Of a stretch of 64,000 bases of DNA, positions 34,351-43,825 are shown one piece after another. The number at the start of each line of letters is the position of its first letter. Position 1 is the first letter of the stretch. The notes under the pieces were generated by a model. That model was given only the letters and a program-made list of their open reading frames with translations, ran no database searches and was not told where the DNA came from. Both the position numbers and the translations under genes were made by a program. This DNA is from an uncultured Hyphomonadaceae bacterium (GTDB taxonomy: Bacteria; Pseudomonadota; Alphaproteobacteria; Caulobacterales; Maricaulaceae), in assembly GCA_913058335.1 (NCBI GenBank), contig CAJXPX010000006.1, forward strand, positions 1-64,000. Reading direction: 5' to 3'.

Positions 34351-34377
34351 AGCCCGGTTTAAGCCGGGCTTTTTTTA
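34351..34377 (+). terminator. Rho-independent terminator of trcR
   Basis: AGCCCGG (34351-34357), loop TTTAAG, CCGGGCT (34364-34370), then a run of Ts. It overlaps the end of the convergent manC gene (stop at 34359-34361). Confidence 0.9.
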
Positions 34378-35408
34378 TGAATATCTGCAATCTTTTTAAC
34401 GTCTTGAGACGCATCGAGATTTAGCACCAGAACGCGGCCTTGATCGACAATAACCCCGACATTGTCGAGTCCGACAATATTGACTTGCGGACCGTCCGAT
34501 ACAACAAGACAATCTATCGAATTAAGTAATTCAGCCGTTTCCGGATGGCTGGGCAGCTCCAGTTTCGTTCGGACGTCAAAAAGGGATCGGTAGCTCCCCA
34601 AATCGCTCCAGCCGATATTACACGGTACCACCGCCGCTTTGTCGGTGCGTTCCATAACTGCGTAGTCGATTGAGGTAGAGGGGGAATGTTCGAACGCCTC
34701 TTCATCCAAAGCTATTAAGTCGCGGGTTTTTACAGCTTTTGCATAGGCCTCTTTAACAGCTTCCAGAATTTTTGGCTCGAAACGCGCCATCTCCTGAATA
34801 AACTTGTCTGCTGAGAAGAGGAAAATGCCTGAATTCCAATCAAATTCCCCGCTATCACAATACTGGATGGCCGTTTCCTCGTCCGGCTTTTCCTTGAAAG
34901 CCTCGACCTTGAAGACACCTTCGGAAATACTTTCCGAGCGTTTTATATAACCATAGCCCGTTTCGGGACTCTCGGGGTAAATACCGAAGGTAACAATATA
35001 TCCATTTTGGGCGGCCTCGCTCGCTTTCTCGACGGCTTTATGAAACGCTCCAGGAAATGTAATGACATGGTCCGCAGGCGCCAGGAGGAGTAAATCATCT
35101 TCCGGGCTTTGCTCCCGCACATAGAGCGCAGCGGCAACTGCGGCGGCGGCCGTATTTCGGCGGCAGGGTTCTCCGAGAATGATGTGGTTTGTATCCGCCA
35201 ACTGGGTCCGGATCAGATCCGCCTGAGAGGTTCCGGCTAGTAAAACCATTTTGGGATCGAATAAATCCGCTTTTAGCCGGGTCACAGTCTCTTCAAGCAT
35301 TGTGTGCTCACCAATGAGCGGTAGAAATTGTTTCGGAGTCTGACTGTTTGACATCGGCCAGAGCCGACTTCCCGCGCCGCCCGACATGATAACTGGTGTA
35401 ATCGTCAT
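34359..35408 (-). CDS. manC: Mannose-1-phosphate guanylyltransferase
   Basis: This enzyme makes GDP-mannose from mannose-1-phosphate and GTP. The 349-residue protein has the nucleotide-binding MSGGAGSRLWPMS (8-20), PKQFLPL, and the FKEKPDE sugar-phosphate motif; GWSDLGSY is also typical. It has only the transferase domain, without the C-terminal isomerase half of bifunctional ManC/AlgA, so mannose-6-phosphate isomerase must be elsewhere. It supplies Gmd and Fcl encoded on the other strand; the intergenic gap of 164 bases should hold both promoters. Confidence 0.94.
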   Translation of the reverse strand: MTITPVIMSGGAGSRLWPMSNSQTPKQFLPLIGEHTMLEETVTRLKADLFDPKMVLLAGTSQADLIRTQLADTNHIILGEPCRRNTAAAAVAAALYVREQSPEDDLLLLAPADHVITFPGAFHKAVEKASEAAQNGYIVTFGIYPESPETGYGYIKRSESISEGVFKVEAFKEKPDEETAIQYCDSGEFDWNSGIFLFSADKFIQEMARFEPKILEAVKEAYAKAVKTRDLIALDEEAFEHSPSTSIDYAVMERTDKAAVVPCNIGWSDLGSYRSLFDVRTKLELPSHPETAELLNSIDCLVVSDGPQVNIVGLDNVGVIVDQGRVLVLNLDASQDVKKIADIHKKSPA

Positions 35409-35572
35409 AAAGATGAATTTTCCCGGTTGTATCCAATTTTGGTTTCCACTTCTGCTTAGTTAGGCCATATTGTAGAGGCAAGGTAAAAGGAAACTTGCAA
35501 TAAATTTACCCGCATATTACAGGCGTTGCCCGGTATTTTATGGCATTGAAACGCCAGAAAAGAAGTTTACAG

Positions 35573-36640
35573 ATGACAAAAACAGCCTTGATTTCTGGCG
35601 TAACAGGACAAGACGGGGCCTATCTGGCCGAACTGTTGCTCGGCAAAGGTTATATTGTCCACGGCATCAAAAGGCGCTCTTCTTCCTTCAATACCTCTCG
35701 CATCGACCACCTCTATGTTGACCCTCACAACCCGGAGGCCCGGTTCTTTCTACATTATGGAGATTTGACAGATTCGACGAATATCATTCGGATTGTCCAA
35801 GAGACGAAGCCAGATGAAATTTATAATCTAGGCGCCCAATCACATGTTCAGGTAAGTTTTGAAACGCCTGAATATACAGCAAATTCGGACGCGATTGGCG
35901 TTTTGCGTCTCCTTGAGGCCATCCGCATTCTTGGGATGGAAAAAACAACCCGCTTTTATCAAGCATCAACGTCGGAGCTTTTCGGTAAAGTTGCGGAGAC
36001 CCCTCAGAATGAACACACGCCCTTTTATCCGCGTAGCCCTTACGCTGCGGCGAAGCTCTACGCCCATTGGATTACCGTAAATTACCGAGAAGCTTACGGA
36101 ATTCATGCCTCAAACGGTATTTTGTTCAATCATGAGAGCCCGCGTCGCGGCGAAACTTTTGTAACACGTAAAATCACACGCGCTGTAGCTGCCATTCATC
36201 ACGACATTCAAGACGTCATCTATCTCGGCAATTTGGACTCTAAGCGCGATTGGGGACACGCCCGCGATTATGTCGAAGGTATGTGGCGCATGCTGCAACA
36301 AGACGAAGCAGATGATTACGTTCTTGGAACGGGAGAAACCCATTCGGTTAGGGAATTTGTCGAGCTGGCCTTTGCTCATACGGGCGTAAAAATAAAGTGG
36401 GAGGGCGAAGGCATTCATGAAGTCGGGAAAGACACTAAAACTGGAGTCGTTTTGGTTCGGATTGACGCGCGTTATTTTCGTCCTACGGAAGTTGACCTCC
36501 TGTTATCAGACCCGACGAAAGCCAAAGAGAAATTAGGGTGGACCTTTACAACGAATTTTAAAGAATTGGTTTCGGAAATGATGGAGAGCGATTTGAAACT
36601 CTTACAATCCGAAAAAGATCGAAAACAGCGACATGACTAA
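35573..36640 (+). CDS. gmd: GDP-mannose 4,6-dehydratase
   Basis: Gmd converts GDP-mannose to GDP-4-keto-6-deoxymannose. The 355-residue short-chain dehydrogenase-type protein has the NADP-binding [15 protein letters not shown], the HGIKRRSS loop typical of Gmd, the STSELFGK block, and the catalytic YxxxK (YAAAK). The ATG at 35573 gives the usual N-terminus. Its 3' end overlaps fcl by 8 bases. Confidence 0.96.
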   Translation: MTKTALISGVTGQDGAYLAELLLGKGYIVHGIKRRSSSFNTSRIDHLYVDPHNPEARFFLHYGDLTDSTNIIRIVQETKPDEIYNLGAQSHVQVSFETPEYTANSDAIGVLRLLEAIRILGMEKTTRFYQASTSELFGKVAETPQNEHTPFYPRSPYAAAKLYAHWITVNYREAYGIHASNGILFNHESPRRGETFVTRKITRAVAAIHHDIQDVIYLGNLDSKRDWGHARDYVEGMWRMLQQDEADDYVLGTGETHSVREFVELAFAHTGVKIKWEGEGIHEVGKDTKTGVVLVRIDARYFRPTEVDLLLSDPTKAKEKLGWTFTTNFKELVSEMMESDLKLLQSEKDRKQRHD

Positions 36641-37598
36641 TTCCCTACCCTATTCTTTGGCTGGCAAGCGCGTCTGGATCTGTGGGCATAAGGGTATGGT
36701 CGGCTCGGCGATAGTCCGTCGATTGGAAAAAGAGAGTGATGTCGATATTTTGACGACAGATCATTCTGAAGTCGATTTGGTAAATCAGGGCGCCGTTGAA
36801 ACCTGGCTTAGCCAAAACAAGCCGGATGCTATTTTTTTGGCCGCCGCAAAAGTTGGCGGCATTCACGCCAACAACACTTATCCAGCAGATTTCATTTATT
36901 TAAATACGATGATTGCGGCCAATGTCATTCACGCGGCCTATAAGAATAAAGTTGAAAAACTTCTTTTTCTCGGCTCTTCCTGCATTTATCCGAAAATGGC
37001 GCCCCAGCCCATTCGGGAAGACGCACTTATGACAGGCCCGTTAGAGCCCACAAATCAATGGTACGCTATTGCTAAGATTTCCGGCATCATGATGGCGCAG
37101 GCTTATCGGTCCCAATATGGCTGTGATTTCATATCCGCTATGCCAACCAATCTTTATGGCCCAAACGATAATTATCACTTGGAAAATTCTCACGTTATTC
37201 CAGCCATTATTCAGAAAGTTCATAAAGCTAAAGTGAATAATGACCCCACGATAGAAATCTGGGGAACCGGTAAAGTTTATCGCGAATTCATGCATGCCGA
37301 TGACTGCGCGGATGGTCTTGTGTTCCTGATGAAAAACTATTCCCAGCCTGAACATATCAATTTAGGAGCCGGCAGGGAGGTGACAATCTTGGGCCTTACT
37401 AAAACCATAATGAAGATTATTGGATATGAGGGCAAAATCGTCCATGACCTCTCTCGGCCGGATGGGCCGCCCAAGAAAATGATGGATAATTCACAGCTCT
37501 CGGCCTTAGGGTGGGCGCCTAATTATAAATTGGAAAGCGGGCTACGTCATGCTTATCAATGGTTTCTTGAGAATGAGATCAATCTCAGAGCGTCCTGA
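36633..37598 (+). CDS. fcl: GDP-L-fucose synthase
   Basis: Fcl (WcaG) epimerises and reduces the Gmd product to GDP-L-fucose. The 321-residue protein has the [10 protein letters not shown] nucleotide-binding loop, [10 protein letters not shown], and the catalytic YAIAK. With manC and gmd it completes the GDP-fucose route from mannose-1-phosphate. It ends 15 bases from the convergent rfbD. Confidence 0.96.
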   Translation: MTNSLPYSLAGKRVWICGHKGMVGSAIVRRLEKESDVDILTTDHSEVDLVNQGAVETWLSQNKPDAIFLAAAKVGGIHANNTYPADFIYLNTMIAANVIHAAYKNKVEKLLFLGSSCIYPKMAPQPIREDALMTGPLEPTNQWYAIAKISGIMMAQAYRSQYGCDFISAMPTNLYGPNDNYHLENSHVIPAIIQKVHKAKVNNDPTIEIWGTGKVYREFMHADDCADGLVFLMKNYSQPEHINLGAGREVTILGLTKTIMKIIGYEGKIVHDLSRPDGPPKKMMDNSQLSALGWAPNYKLESGLRHAYQWFLENEINLRAS

Positions 37599-37613
37599 TT
37601 GCCCAATGCGGCC

Positions 37614-38507
37614 TCATTCGCTGAAATATTCCAGAACCGCAAGTCTCACTCCTTCCCGCCAGTCCGGAAGAGCTGCGGAAATCTTCTCCTCATAATCGCT
37701 TATATCTAAGACTGAATAAGCCGGGCGCTTTGCAGGCGTCGGATAATCCTTACTTAAAATAGGTTCGACGACTGGGACTTGCGGGAGAAATCGGCGCGCA
37801 TTTTCAAAAATAAATTCAGCAAATCCTGACCACGTTGTAGGGTCTCCGGAGTCAGTAACATGGAACAGTCTTGGCTCCATAGGCCCGCCCTTTTGTAAGG
37901 CGGTCAGGGTCGCAAGGCAGGCCCTTGCCAAATGCAGAGCAAAGGTCGGACGGCCGATTTGATCTGATACCACGCGGACTGTATCTTTGCTTTTGGCCAA
38001 GTTTAACATAGTGGTCAGAAAATTCTTTCCCGTGCCATCATATAGCCATGACGTGCGAAGTATGGCGGCATTTGCCCGCGAAGACAGCACAGCTAACTCC
38101 CCAACTTTTTTACTGCGCCCATAGGCGTTCACGGGCGATGTGGTGTCGCCGGGGTGATAAGGCGAAGAGCCTTGTCCGTCGAAAACATAGTCTGTCGATA
38201 CATGCACAAAGGGAATATCTGTTTCGGCGCAAAACCGGGCAATAATACCGGGCGCTATTCCATTCACAGTCTGAGCCGTTTCTTCGTGTGTTTCGGCCCC
38301 ATCCACATCGGTATAGGCGGCGGCAAGGATAATGCCTCCGAGGTCATCATAGGCCATAAGCTTTTTTCGCAACGCCTGAGAAGACGCCGAAAGATTTAAG
38401 GCGCCTCGGCCTGCAAATAAAAGAGGCAGATCTTGCCCGCGGCCCTCTTTTTTCAAAGCCCGCGCCAGCTGGCCCGTTTCACCAATAACAAGAATGTTCT
38501 GAGTCAT
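37614..38507 (-). CDS. rfbD: dTDP-4-dehydrorhamnose reductase
   Basis: RfbD does the last step to dTDP-L-rhamnose. The 297-residue protein has the N-terminal VIGETGQLARAL loop, STDYVFDG, and YGRSKKVGE with the catalytic Tyr/Lys. I prefer the ATG at 38507 because AAAGGCG lies about 6 bases before it; the open frame starts 5 codons earlier. It is downstream of rfbC in the same direction with a gap of 33 bases. Confidence 0.94.
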   Translation of the reverse strand: MTQNILVIGETGQLARALKKEGRGQDLPLLFAGRGALNLSASSQALRKKLMAYDDLGGIILAAAYTDVDGAETHEETAQTVNGIAPGIIARFCAETDIPFVHVSTDYVFDGQGSSPYHPGDTTSPVNAYGRSKKVGELAVLSSRANAAILRTSWLYDGTGKNFLTTMLNLAKSKDTVRVVSDQIGRPTFALHLARACLATLTALQKGGPMEPRLFHVTDSGDPTTWSGFAEFIFENARRFLPQVPVVEPILSKDYPTPAKRPAYSVLDISDYEEKISAALPDWREGVRLAVLEYFSE

Positions 38508-38540
38508 AAGCGCCTTTGGCACGGAGAGAAGGGCCTTTTT

Positions 38541-39113
38541 CTAATTTTTATCATCAAAATGAAAGCCGCTTCTAAAATTTTTAAAGCCCCCTGCCCTTAG
38601 ATCAGATTCTGAAAGAACTGCGTCATCTTTCGAAATGCCCCATTCTAGGCCAAGGTCCGGATCAGCCCAATGGACTGAGAGGGCTGAAGCCGGATGATAG
38701 GGGGCTGTTGTTTTATATTGAACGCAGCTTCCTGCCTCCAAAGTAACAAATCCATGAAGGAACCCTGGGGGAACCCAAATTTGTTTATGATTTTCAGCTG
38801 AAAGCTCGACATTTTCGCTTTTACCATAAGTGGGTGAGCCTTCCCTGACATCGACTGCGAAGTCCATAATCTTTCCTGCAGAACATCGTACGAGCTTACC
38901 TTGTGCATAGGGAGGGGATTGTAGATGCAGCCCTCTTACCGTCGCTATCTGGGCAGAGTAGGACTCATTATCTTGTACAAATACAGCGTCCAAACCGGCT
39001 TCTCGCAGTAATGTCTCTGCATTATAGCTTTCCATGAAATAGCCCCGGTTATCTTCAAACCGTTTAGGCTGGAATAAGAGGAGCCCGGATAGGGATAAGG
39101 TCTCTACGTTCAT
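38541..39113 (-). CDS. rfbC: dTDP-4-dehydrorhamnose 3,5-epimerase
   Basis: This 190-residue cupin enzyme has FEDNRGYFMESYN, FVQDNESYS, the RGLHLQ active-site His block, and the WVPPGFLHGFVTL motif. It epimerises the RfbB product before RfbD reduces it. rfbC-rfbD run opposite to rfbA-rfbB, so the rhamnose route here is divergent. The gap 39114-39331 holds the promoters. Confidence 0.95.
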   Translation of the reverse strand: MNVETLSLSGLLLFQPKRFEDNRGYFMESYNAETLLREAGLDAVFVQDNESYSAQIATVRGLHLQSPPYAQGKLVRCSAGKIMDFAVDVREGSPTYGKSENVELSAENHKQIWVPPGFLHGFVTLEAGSCVQYKTTAPYHPASALSVHWADPDLGLEWGISKDDAVLSESDLRAGGFKNFRSGFHFDDKN

Positions 39114-39331
39114 ATATAAAATCTATTCGCTTAACATTTTTAAAGTCGCGCTAATCCAGTCGCGTCTTTAATTCAAGTTACACATAAAACCGCGTGGTTA
39201 CAGTACAGGATTTGGAGGAGCAATTTCTGATTGCGAAGAATCAAGGCTTTAAACAAGGGCAGGAACGTTTTAGGTCTTGTCAGAGTAAAGATCGCAATCT
39301 TGAGCCAATTTTTTATAAAACGGATTACATC

Positions 39332-40207
39332 ATGAAAGGTATTGTACTGGCTGGCGGCAATGGGACGCGGTTATATCCTATGACGGCGGCGACGTCGAAA
39401 CAGTTGCTTCCGATTTACGATAAGCCGATGATTTATTACCCCCTGAGTGTTTTAATGTTGGCGGGCATACAGGATATTCTGATTATAACCACGCCTCATG
39501 ACCAAGAACAGTTCCAGCGCCTGCTCGGCGACGGATCACGTTTTGGCGTCAATCTTACCTATAAGATTCAAAATCATCCCAACGGTCTGGCTGAAGCCTT
39601 CATCTTGGGCGAGAGTTTTATTGGCGACGACAATGTCGCGCTCGTTCTCGGCGACAATTTATTTTACGGTCAGGGCTTCGTAAAGCTTTTGATGAAGACT
39701 GTTAAATCTATCGAAAAAAACGGAGGCGCAACGATTTTTGGTTATATGGTCAAAGAACCAGAGCGTTTTGGTATTGTTGAGTTTGATGAGGATAAAACCG
39801 TTCTTTCTATCGAAGAAAAACCTGAAATTCCGAAAAGCGCCTATGCCGTAACTGGCCTATATTTTTATGATAATCGCGTTGTAGATCTCGCCAAAAAAGT
39901 GAAACCCTCAGAGCGAGGCGAACTCGAAATAACTAGCTTGAATAATGCTTATTTGGAGCTTGGAGACCTGTCTGCCGAAGTGTTGGGAAGAGGTTTTGCT
40001 TGGCTTGATTCCGGCACCCATGAAAGTCTGTTAGAGGCCTCTCAATTTATTGAAGCGATTGAAAGACGCCAAGGCCTGAAAGTCGCCTGTTTGGAGGAAA
40101 TAGGTTTATATAAGGGCTGGCTTAAGAAAGCAGAACTCGCCAAAAACATATCCGGGAATAAGGGTAGCAGCTATATCCGATATCTCGAAAGACTGGTTCA
40201 GGATTAA
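39332..40207 (+). CDS. rfbA: Glucose-1-phosphate thymidylyltransferase
   Basis: RfbA makes dTDP-glucose. The 291-residue protein starts with the canonical [18 protein letters not shown] and has the LGDNLFYGQ and [10 protein letters not shown] blocks, plus the C-terminal helical region. The frame is open for 46 more codons upstream, but the family start is the ATG at 39332, so I exclude the extension. rfbB follows 50 bases later. Confidence 0.96.
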   Translation: MKGIVLAGGNGTRLYPMTAATSKQLLPIYDKPMIYYPLSVLMLAGIQDILIITTPHDQEQFQRLLGDGSRFGVNLTYKIQNHPNGLAEAFILGESFIGDDNVALVLGDNLFYGQGFVKLLMKTVKSIEKNGGATIFGYMVKEPERFGIVEFDEDKTVLSIEEKPEIPKSAYAVTGLYFYDNRVVDLAKKVKPSERGELEITSLNNAYLELGDLSAEVLGRGFAWLDSGTHESLLEASQFIEAIERRQGLKVACLEEIGLYKGWLKKAELAKNISGNKGSSYIRYLERLVQD

Positions 40208-40257
40208 GTTTTAACCGGGACTCGAAGATATTGAGTGGAATAGGATAGTTTAAGAAC

Positions 40258-41292
40258 GTGAAAATTTTAGTCACAGGCGGCGCTGGCTTTATCGGATCAG
40301 CGCTCATCCGGTTCTTGTTAAACGAAACGGATCACGAAGTCGTAAATATCGATAAGTTAACCTATGCCGGAAGCCTTAAAAATATCTCAGCCATCTCCGG
40401 GTCTGATCGATATAGATTCTACAAAAACGATATTTGCGACGCCGACGCTATGGCGCGGATCTTTGCAGACGTCGCCCCAGACCATGTTTTCCATCTGGCC
40501 GCTGAAAGTCATGTGGATCGGTCCATTAACGGCCCGGCGGCCTTTATTGAGACCAATATCCTTGGAACCTACACTTTGTTGGAAGCCGCGCGGCAGTATT
40601 ATGAAAAACTACCGATGGAGCGCCGGGCTGATTTTCGCTTTCACCACGTATCAACAGATGAAGTTTTTGGGGATTTGGAAAAAGGGGGGTTTTTCACCGA
40701 AACAACACCTTATGCGCCCAGTTCGCCCTATTCAGCCAGCAAAGCCGCCTCGGACCACCTCGTCCGGGCCTGGCACCGCACTTACGACCTGCCCGTCCTA
40801 TTGACAAATTGTTCTAATAATTACGGCCCTTATCAATATCCGGAAAAGTTGATCCCCGTGACGATATTAAAGGCTTTGGCCGGCAAGCCGCTTCCGGTTT
40901 ACGGCAATGGGCAGCAAATACGCGATTGGCTATATGTAGATGATCATGTGAAAGCCCTTTACCGCGTTGCCAAAGAGGGGGTTCTGGGTGAGACTTATAA
41001 TATTGGCGGGTTTAACGAACACACCAACCTTTCGGTTGTCGAGGAGATTTGCGAGTTTTTAGAAGAGCTCGCCCCTCACGATGGTAGCAATTTTAAAGCC
41101 TATAAAGATTTGATTTCTTTTGTGACCGACCGGCCCGGCCATGATCTTCGCTACGCGATAGACGCGACGAAAATTAAAAATACTCTTGGCTGGACCCCCG
41201 AAGAATCCTTTTCATCAGGTCTAAAAAAAACAGTAATGTGGTATCTGGAAAATCAAGCTTGGTGCAAAAGCGTTGAGGAGAGAGAAGATTAA
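40258..41292 (+). CDS. rfbB: dTDP-glucose 4,6-dehydratase
   Basis: RfbB converts dTDP-glucose to dTDP-4-keto-6-deoxyglucose. The 344-residue protein starts at a GTG and shows [31 protein letters not shown] and the catalytic YSASK. All four rhamnose genes are thus present within 3.7 kb. Confidence 0.96.
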   Translation: MKILVTGGAGFIGSALIRFLLNETDHEVVNIDKLTYAGSLKNISAISGSDRYRFYKNDICDADAMARIFADVAPDHVFHLAAESHVDRSINGPAAFIETNILGTYTLLEAARQYYEKLPMERRADFRFHHVSTDEVFGDLEKGGFFTETTPYAPSSPYSASKAASDHLVRAWHRTYDLPVLLTNCSNNYGPYQYPEKLIPVTILKALAGKPLPVYGNGQQIRDWLYVDDHVKALYRVAKEGVLGETYNIGGFNEHTNLSVVEEICEFLEELAPHDGSNFKAYKDLISFVTDRPGHDLRYAIDATKIKNTLGWTPEESFSSGLKKTVMWYLENQAWCKSVEERED

Positions 41293-41388
41293 TTAGGTTG
41301 AAGACTAATCTTTCAGCCTTAATCATCCCAATGTTTCGTTCCGCATGCCGCTTATCAATAGCCTTAAACCTGTATTCACCCAATAAAA

Positions 41389-41411
41389 AAGCCGCCCTAA
41401 ACGAACGGCTT
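41389..41411 (-). terminator. Terminator of sciP
   Basis: Read on the minus strand, AAGCCG (41411-41406) and CGGCTT (41394-41389) flank an 11-base loop, followed by TTTTATTG. It lies 24 bases after the sciP stop and may also serve rfbB from the other side. Confidence 0.75.
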
Positions 41412-41434
41412 CCTTATATATTTATTACGGCCCA

Positions 41435-41707
41435 TTACCGATATTGCTGAACCCGCGTTGTCCGAAGCCCCGCAATGCCGTGGCTTTCAATCGATCTTTG
41501 CCAAGCCATGAATTCTTCACTGGAGAGGCCGTAGCGTTCGCAGGCCCCATCCAAAGTTAAAAGCCCCCCGCGCACGGCGGCAACGACTTCGGCTTTCCGG
41601 CGGATAACCCAACGCACCGTATCCGGTTTCGGCAAATCTGCCATGGTTAGCGGCGTCCCCTCGGGCCCGATAACAACATTCTCTCTTTTCACACGACGGT
41701 CAGTCAT
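41435..41707 (-). CDS. sciP: CtrA inhibitor SciP (DUF1153)
   Basis: This 90-residue protein matches SciP along its whole length: VIGPEGTPLTMADLP near the N-terminus, VRWVIRRKAEVVAAVRGGLLT, and the HTH-like LDGACERYGLSSEEFMAWQ. In Caulobacter SciP represses CtrA-activated genes, and sciP is itself activated by CtrA. A perfect CtrA box 49-63 bases upstream of the start here fits that loop. It is monocistronic with its own terminator. Confidence 0.94.
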   Translation of the reverse strand: MTDRRVKRENVVIGPEGTPLTMADLPKPDTVRWVIRRKAEVVAAVRGGLLTLDGACERYGLSSEEFMAWQRSIESHGIAGLRTTRVQQYR

Positions 41708-41755
41708 TGGCTGCCTTTTTTATTTTTCTATGTAAAAATATATAGATATGGGAGG

Positions 41756-41770
41756 TTAAAGAGAGTTTAA
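41756..41770 (-). promoter_or_regulatory. CtrA box TTAA-N7-TTAA upstream of sciP
   Basis: TTAA (41756-41759), seven bases, TTAA (41767-41770), a perfect match to the CtrA consensus, in the expected place for a sciP promoter. AT-rich sequence resembling a -10 element lies between it and the start codon. Confidence 0.8.
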
Positions 41771-41980
41771 ACAAACCTCAAAAAAGTGAACAATATCAGT
41801 TGTTTACTAAGGTTAACGGAATCACGATTACGGTTAAGAAAGGTTTACAGAATTTCCAACGTGTTGATTCATAAAGGAGATTCCTGCGCCCCTGTCTGTG
41901 ACTCTGTATCGACTTGGAACGATTCCGCGCTTATAGGGGCGTCGAAAAATTTACAAATTAACCTTAACTTTTAAGCCGGA

Positions 41981-43168
41981 GTGGCCCAAATCCCTCAAGA
42001 GACCCGACATAAAGCCCAGACAAAACCTGACCCAAGCGTAAATTCGTTGGGATTTGCCAAGCCGGAGTCAGAGACCCGCGTAGTTGTCGCCATGAGCGGC
42101 GGCGTGGATAGTTCTGTCTGCGCCGCGCTTTTGTCACGTGAGGGATATGACGTGATAGGTGTCACTTTGCAGCTATATGATCACGGCGCCGCCATCCAAA
42201 AGGCCAAAGCCTGTTGCGCGGGACAGGATATTTACGACGCGCAGCGCGTCGCAGAAAATATGGGCTTCCCTCATTATGTGCTCGATTATGAAAGCAATTT
42301 CAAAGAAAGTGTAATCGAAGACTTCGCCGATACCTACCTTCAGGGCGCGACCCCTATCCCCTGTGTGCGTTGCAACCAAACTGTGAAATTTCGGGATCTC
42401 TTACAAGTTGCCAAAGATCTCGATGCGGATTGTATGGCCACGGGTCATTATATACGCCGTATTGATGGTCCGGACGGGCCGGAGCTTCACCGTGCTTTCG
42501 ACGGCGGGAAAGATCAAAGTTATTTCCTGTTCGCGACCACTCGCGATCAACTGGACTTTTTACGTTTTCCACTGGGTCATTTGGACAAAAGTGAAACGCG
42601 GCGCCTGGCGACAGAAATGGGTCTGAATGTTGCGTCCAAGCCGGATAGTCAGGATATATGCTTTGTCCCGACCGGAAAATACACAGATGTGATTGAAAAG
42701 CTTCGACCTCATGCGGCGACGCCGGGTAATATCGTTCATCTGGACGGACGGGTGTTGGGACAGCATCGCGGTGTCATGTATTACACGATCGGACAAAGGC
42801 GCGGCTTAGGCTTAGGGGATGATACTGGAACAGACCCCCTTTTTGTCATTCGAATAGATGCTGATAAAGGCGAAGTCATCGTCGGTCCGAGAAAAGAACT
42901 GGAAAGATCCAAACTTTGGCTGACCGATATTAACTGGATTGGGGAAGGCGAGTTTGGCCCGGAACTTGATGGCCTGCCCATCAAAGTAAAGGTCAGATCG
43001 ACCCGTCCCCCAACGCCGGCGCATCTGCGCTTGTCGAATGACCGTATCATTGTGGAATTGGATGAGCCGGATTTGGGATTGTCCCCTGGTCAGGCCTGTG
43101 TTTTTTACGCTCATGACGCCGCCGCCGCGCGCACTTTGGGCGGTGGGTGGATTACACGCACGGAATAG
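41981..43168 (+). CDS. mnmA: tRNA-specific 2-thiouridylase
   Basis: MnmA puts sulfur on U34 of the Lys, Glu and Gln tRNAs. The 395-residue protein has the PP-loop MSGGVDSS (38-45), the CVRCN and DICFVP cysteines that carry and release sulfur, the KDQSYFL block, and a C-terminal beta-barrel. The start is a GTG at 41981 with only a weak Shine-Dalgarno; the N-terminal 30 or so residues before the PP-loop are longer than in E. coli. The 273 bases upstream hold the sciP promoter and no other gene I can support. Confidence 0.95.
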   Translation: MAQIPQETRHKAQTKPDPSVNSLGFAKPESETRVVVAMSGGVDSSVCAALLSREGYDVIGVTLQLYDHGAAIQKAKACCAGQDIYDAQRVAENMGFPHYVLDYESNFKESVIEDFADTYLQGATPIPCVRCNQTVKFRDLLQVAKDLDADCMATGHYIRRIDGPDGPELHRAFDGGKDQSYFLFATTRDQLDFLRFPLGHLDKSETRRLATEMGLNVASKPDSQDICFVPTGKYTDVIEKLRPHAATPGNIVHLDGRVLGQHRGVMYYTIGQRRGLGLGDDTGTDPLFVIRIDADKGEVIVGPRKELERSKLWLTDINWIGEGEFGPELDGLPIKVKVRSTRPPTPAHLRLSNDRIIVELDEPDLGLSPGQACVFYAHDAAAARTLGGGWITRTE

Positions 43169-43217
43169 TCTAGGCTCTGTGGTGTTGAAGGGATTAACAC
43201 CAACCAGGAGTCACTCC

Positions 43218-43421
43218 ATGGCTATTATGAAATCCGTCGAAATTATGAGCGAAAGCCCTAAATCTTTCGAAGACGCTATCCAGATTGCAGTCACACGCAC
43301 CTCTAAAACGGTCAGCAACATTAAATCCGCATATGTTCGAGATCAAACGACGACGATCAAAGACAATAAAATTGATTTATATCGTGTGACACTGAAAATC
43401 ACATTTGAAGTCGGCGCTTAA
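43218..43421 (+). CDS. Dodecin family flavin-binding protein
   Basis: This 67-residue protein matches dodecin: KSVEIMSESPKSFEDAI, the AVTRTSKTV helix, and the YRVTLKITFEV strand. Dodecins form 12-subunit shells that store flavin. The Trp that stacks on flavin in archaeal and bacterial dodecins (in a LWVKEQ-like strand) is here Tyr39 (AYVRDQ), so binding may differ. AGGAG (43206-43210) is 7 bases before the ATG; the longer open frame upstream overlaps mnmA and is not real. Confidence 0.88.
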   Translation: MAIMKSVEIMSESPKSFEDAIQIAVTRTSKTVSNIKSAYVRDQTTTIKDNKIDLYRVTLKITFEVGA

Positions 43422-43432
43422 CCGTCTTCGCG

Positions 43433-43454
43433 GGCGGGCGTTTACTCGCCCGCC
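43433..43454. terminator. GC-rich hairpin after the dodecin gene
   Basis: GGCGGGCG (43433-43440), loop TTTACT, CGCCCGCC (43447-43454). A perfect 8-base stem, but with no clear T-run; probably a terminator or 3' stabiliser. Confidence 0.65.
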
Positions 43455-43548
43455 TTCACATTATTAATCCTCTTGAACGTTCACCTCCTTGAAATATTTC
43501 AGGGCTGCGCTATCTTTGTAATGATAGATTATAACGCCGGAGCAGATA

Positions 43549-43731
43549 ATGATTTCAGGACTTTCAGATACGGCGGCTATTCTTATTGTGGTCGCCCTCA
43601 TCGCTATATTTATTGCGCTTTGGATGTTTAGCAGCCGCCAGAAGCGAAAATACGATGAAGCCCAACGGGCAAGGAAGCGCGAGATTGCCGCGCTGAAAGC
43701 CAAAGCTGCTAAAAAGAATACTCCGTCTTAA
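43549..43731 (+). CDS. Small single-pass membrane protein
   Basis: This 60-residue protein has one hydrophobic helix (about 9-27) followed by a strongly basic, helical tail (Lys/Arg/Ala-rich, about 29-60). GGAG lies about 7 bases before the ATG. I do not recognise the family. It sits between the dodecin and thiolase genes; the basic tail should face the cytoplasm. Confidence 0.6.
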   Translation: MISGLSDTAAILIVVALIAIFIALWMFSSRQKRKYDEAQRARKREIAALKAKAAKKNTPS

Positions 43732-43776
43732 AAACCGTTTAGGACAATGCAAAAAGGTACCGGTCTGACCATCCTA

Positions 43777-43788
43777 TTAACCGGTTAA
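43777..43788. promoter_or_regulatory. Palindrome TTAACCGGTTAA upstream of the thiolase gene
   Basis: A perfect 12-base palindrome 38 bases before the thiolase start codon, a plausible operator site. The regulator is unknown. Confidence 0.4.
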
Positions 43789-43825
43789 ACAACATACCCC
43801 TATTTAAAAACTTGAGAGATATTTT

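Noticed and set aside
39194-39331. In-frame upstream extension of rfbA
   Set aside because: RfbA begins with the MKGIVLAGG block at 39332; the extension has no homology-like features.
41786-41974. 62-codon open frame between sciP and mnmA
   Set aside because: No ribosome site, no recognisable features, and it occupies a promoter region.
43038-43217. Upstream extension of the dodecin frame into mnmA
   Set aside because: A clear Shine-Dalgarno and the canonical dodecin N-terminus mark the start at 43218.
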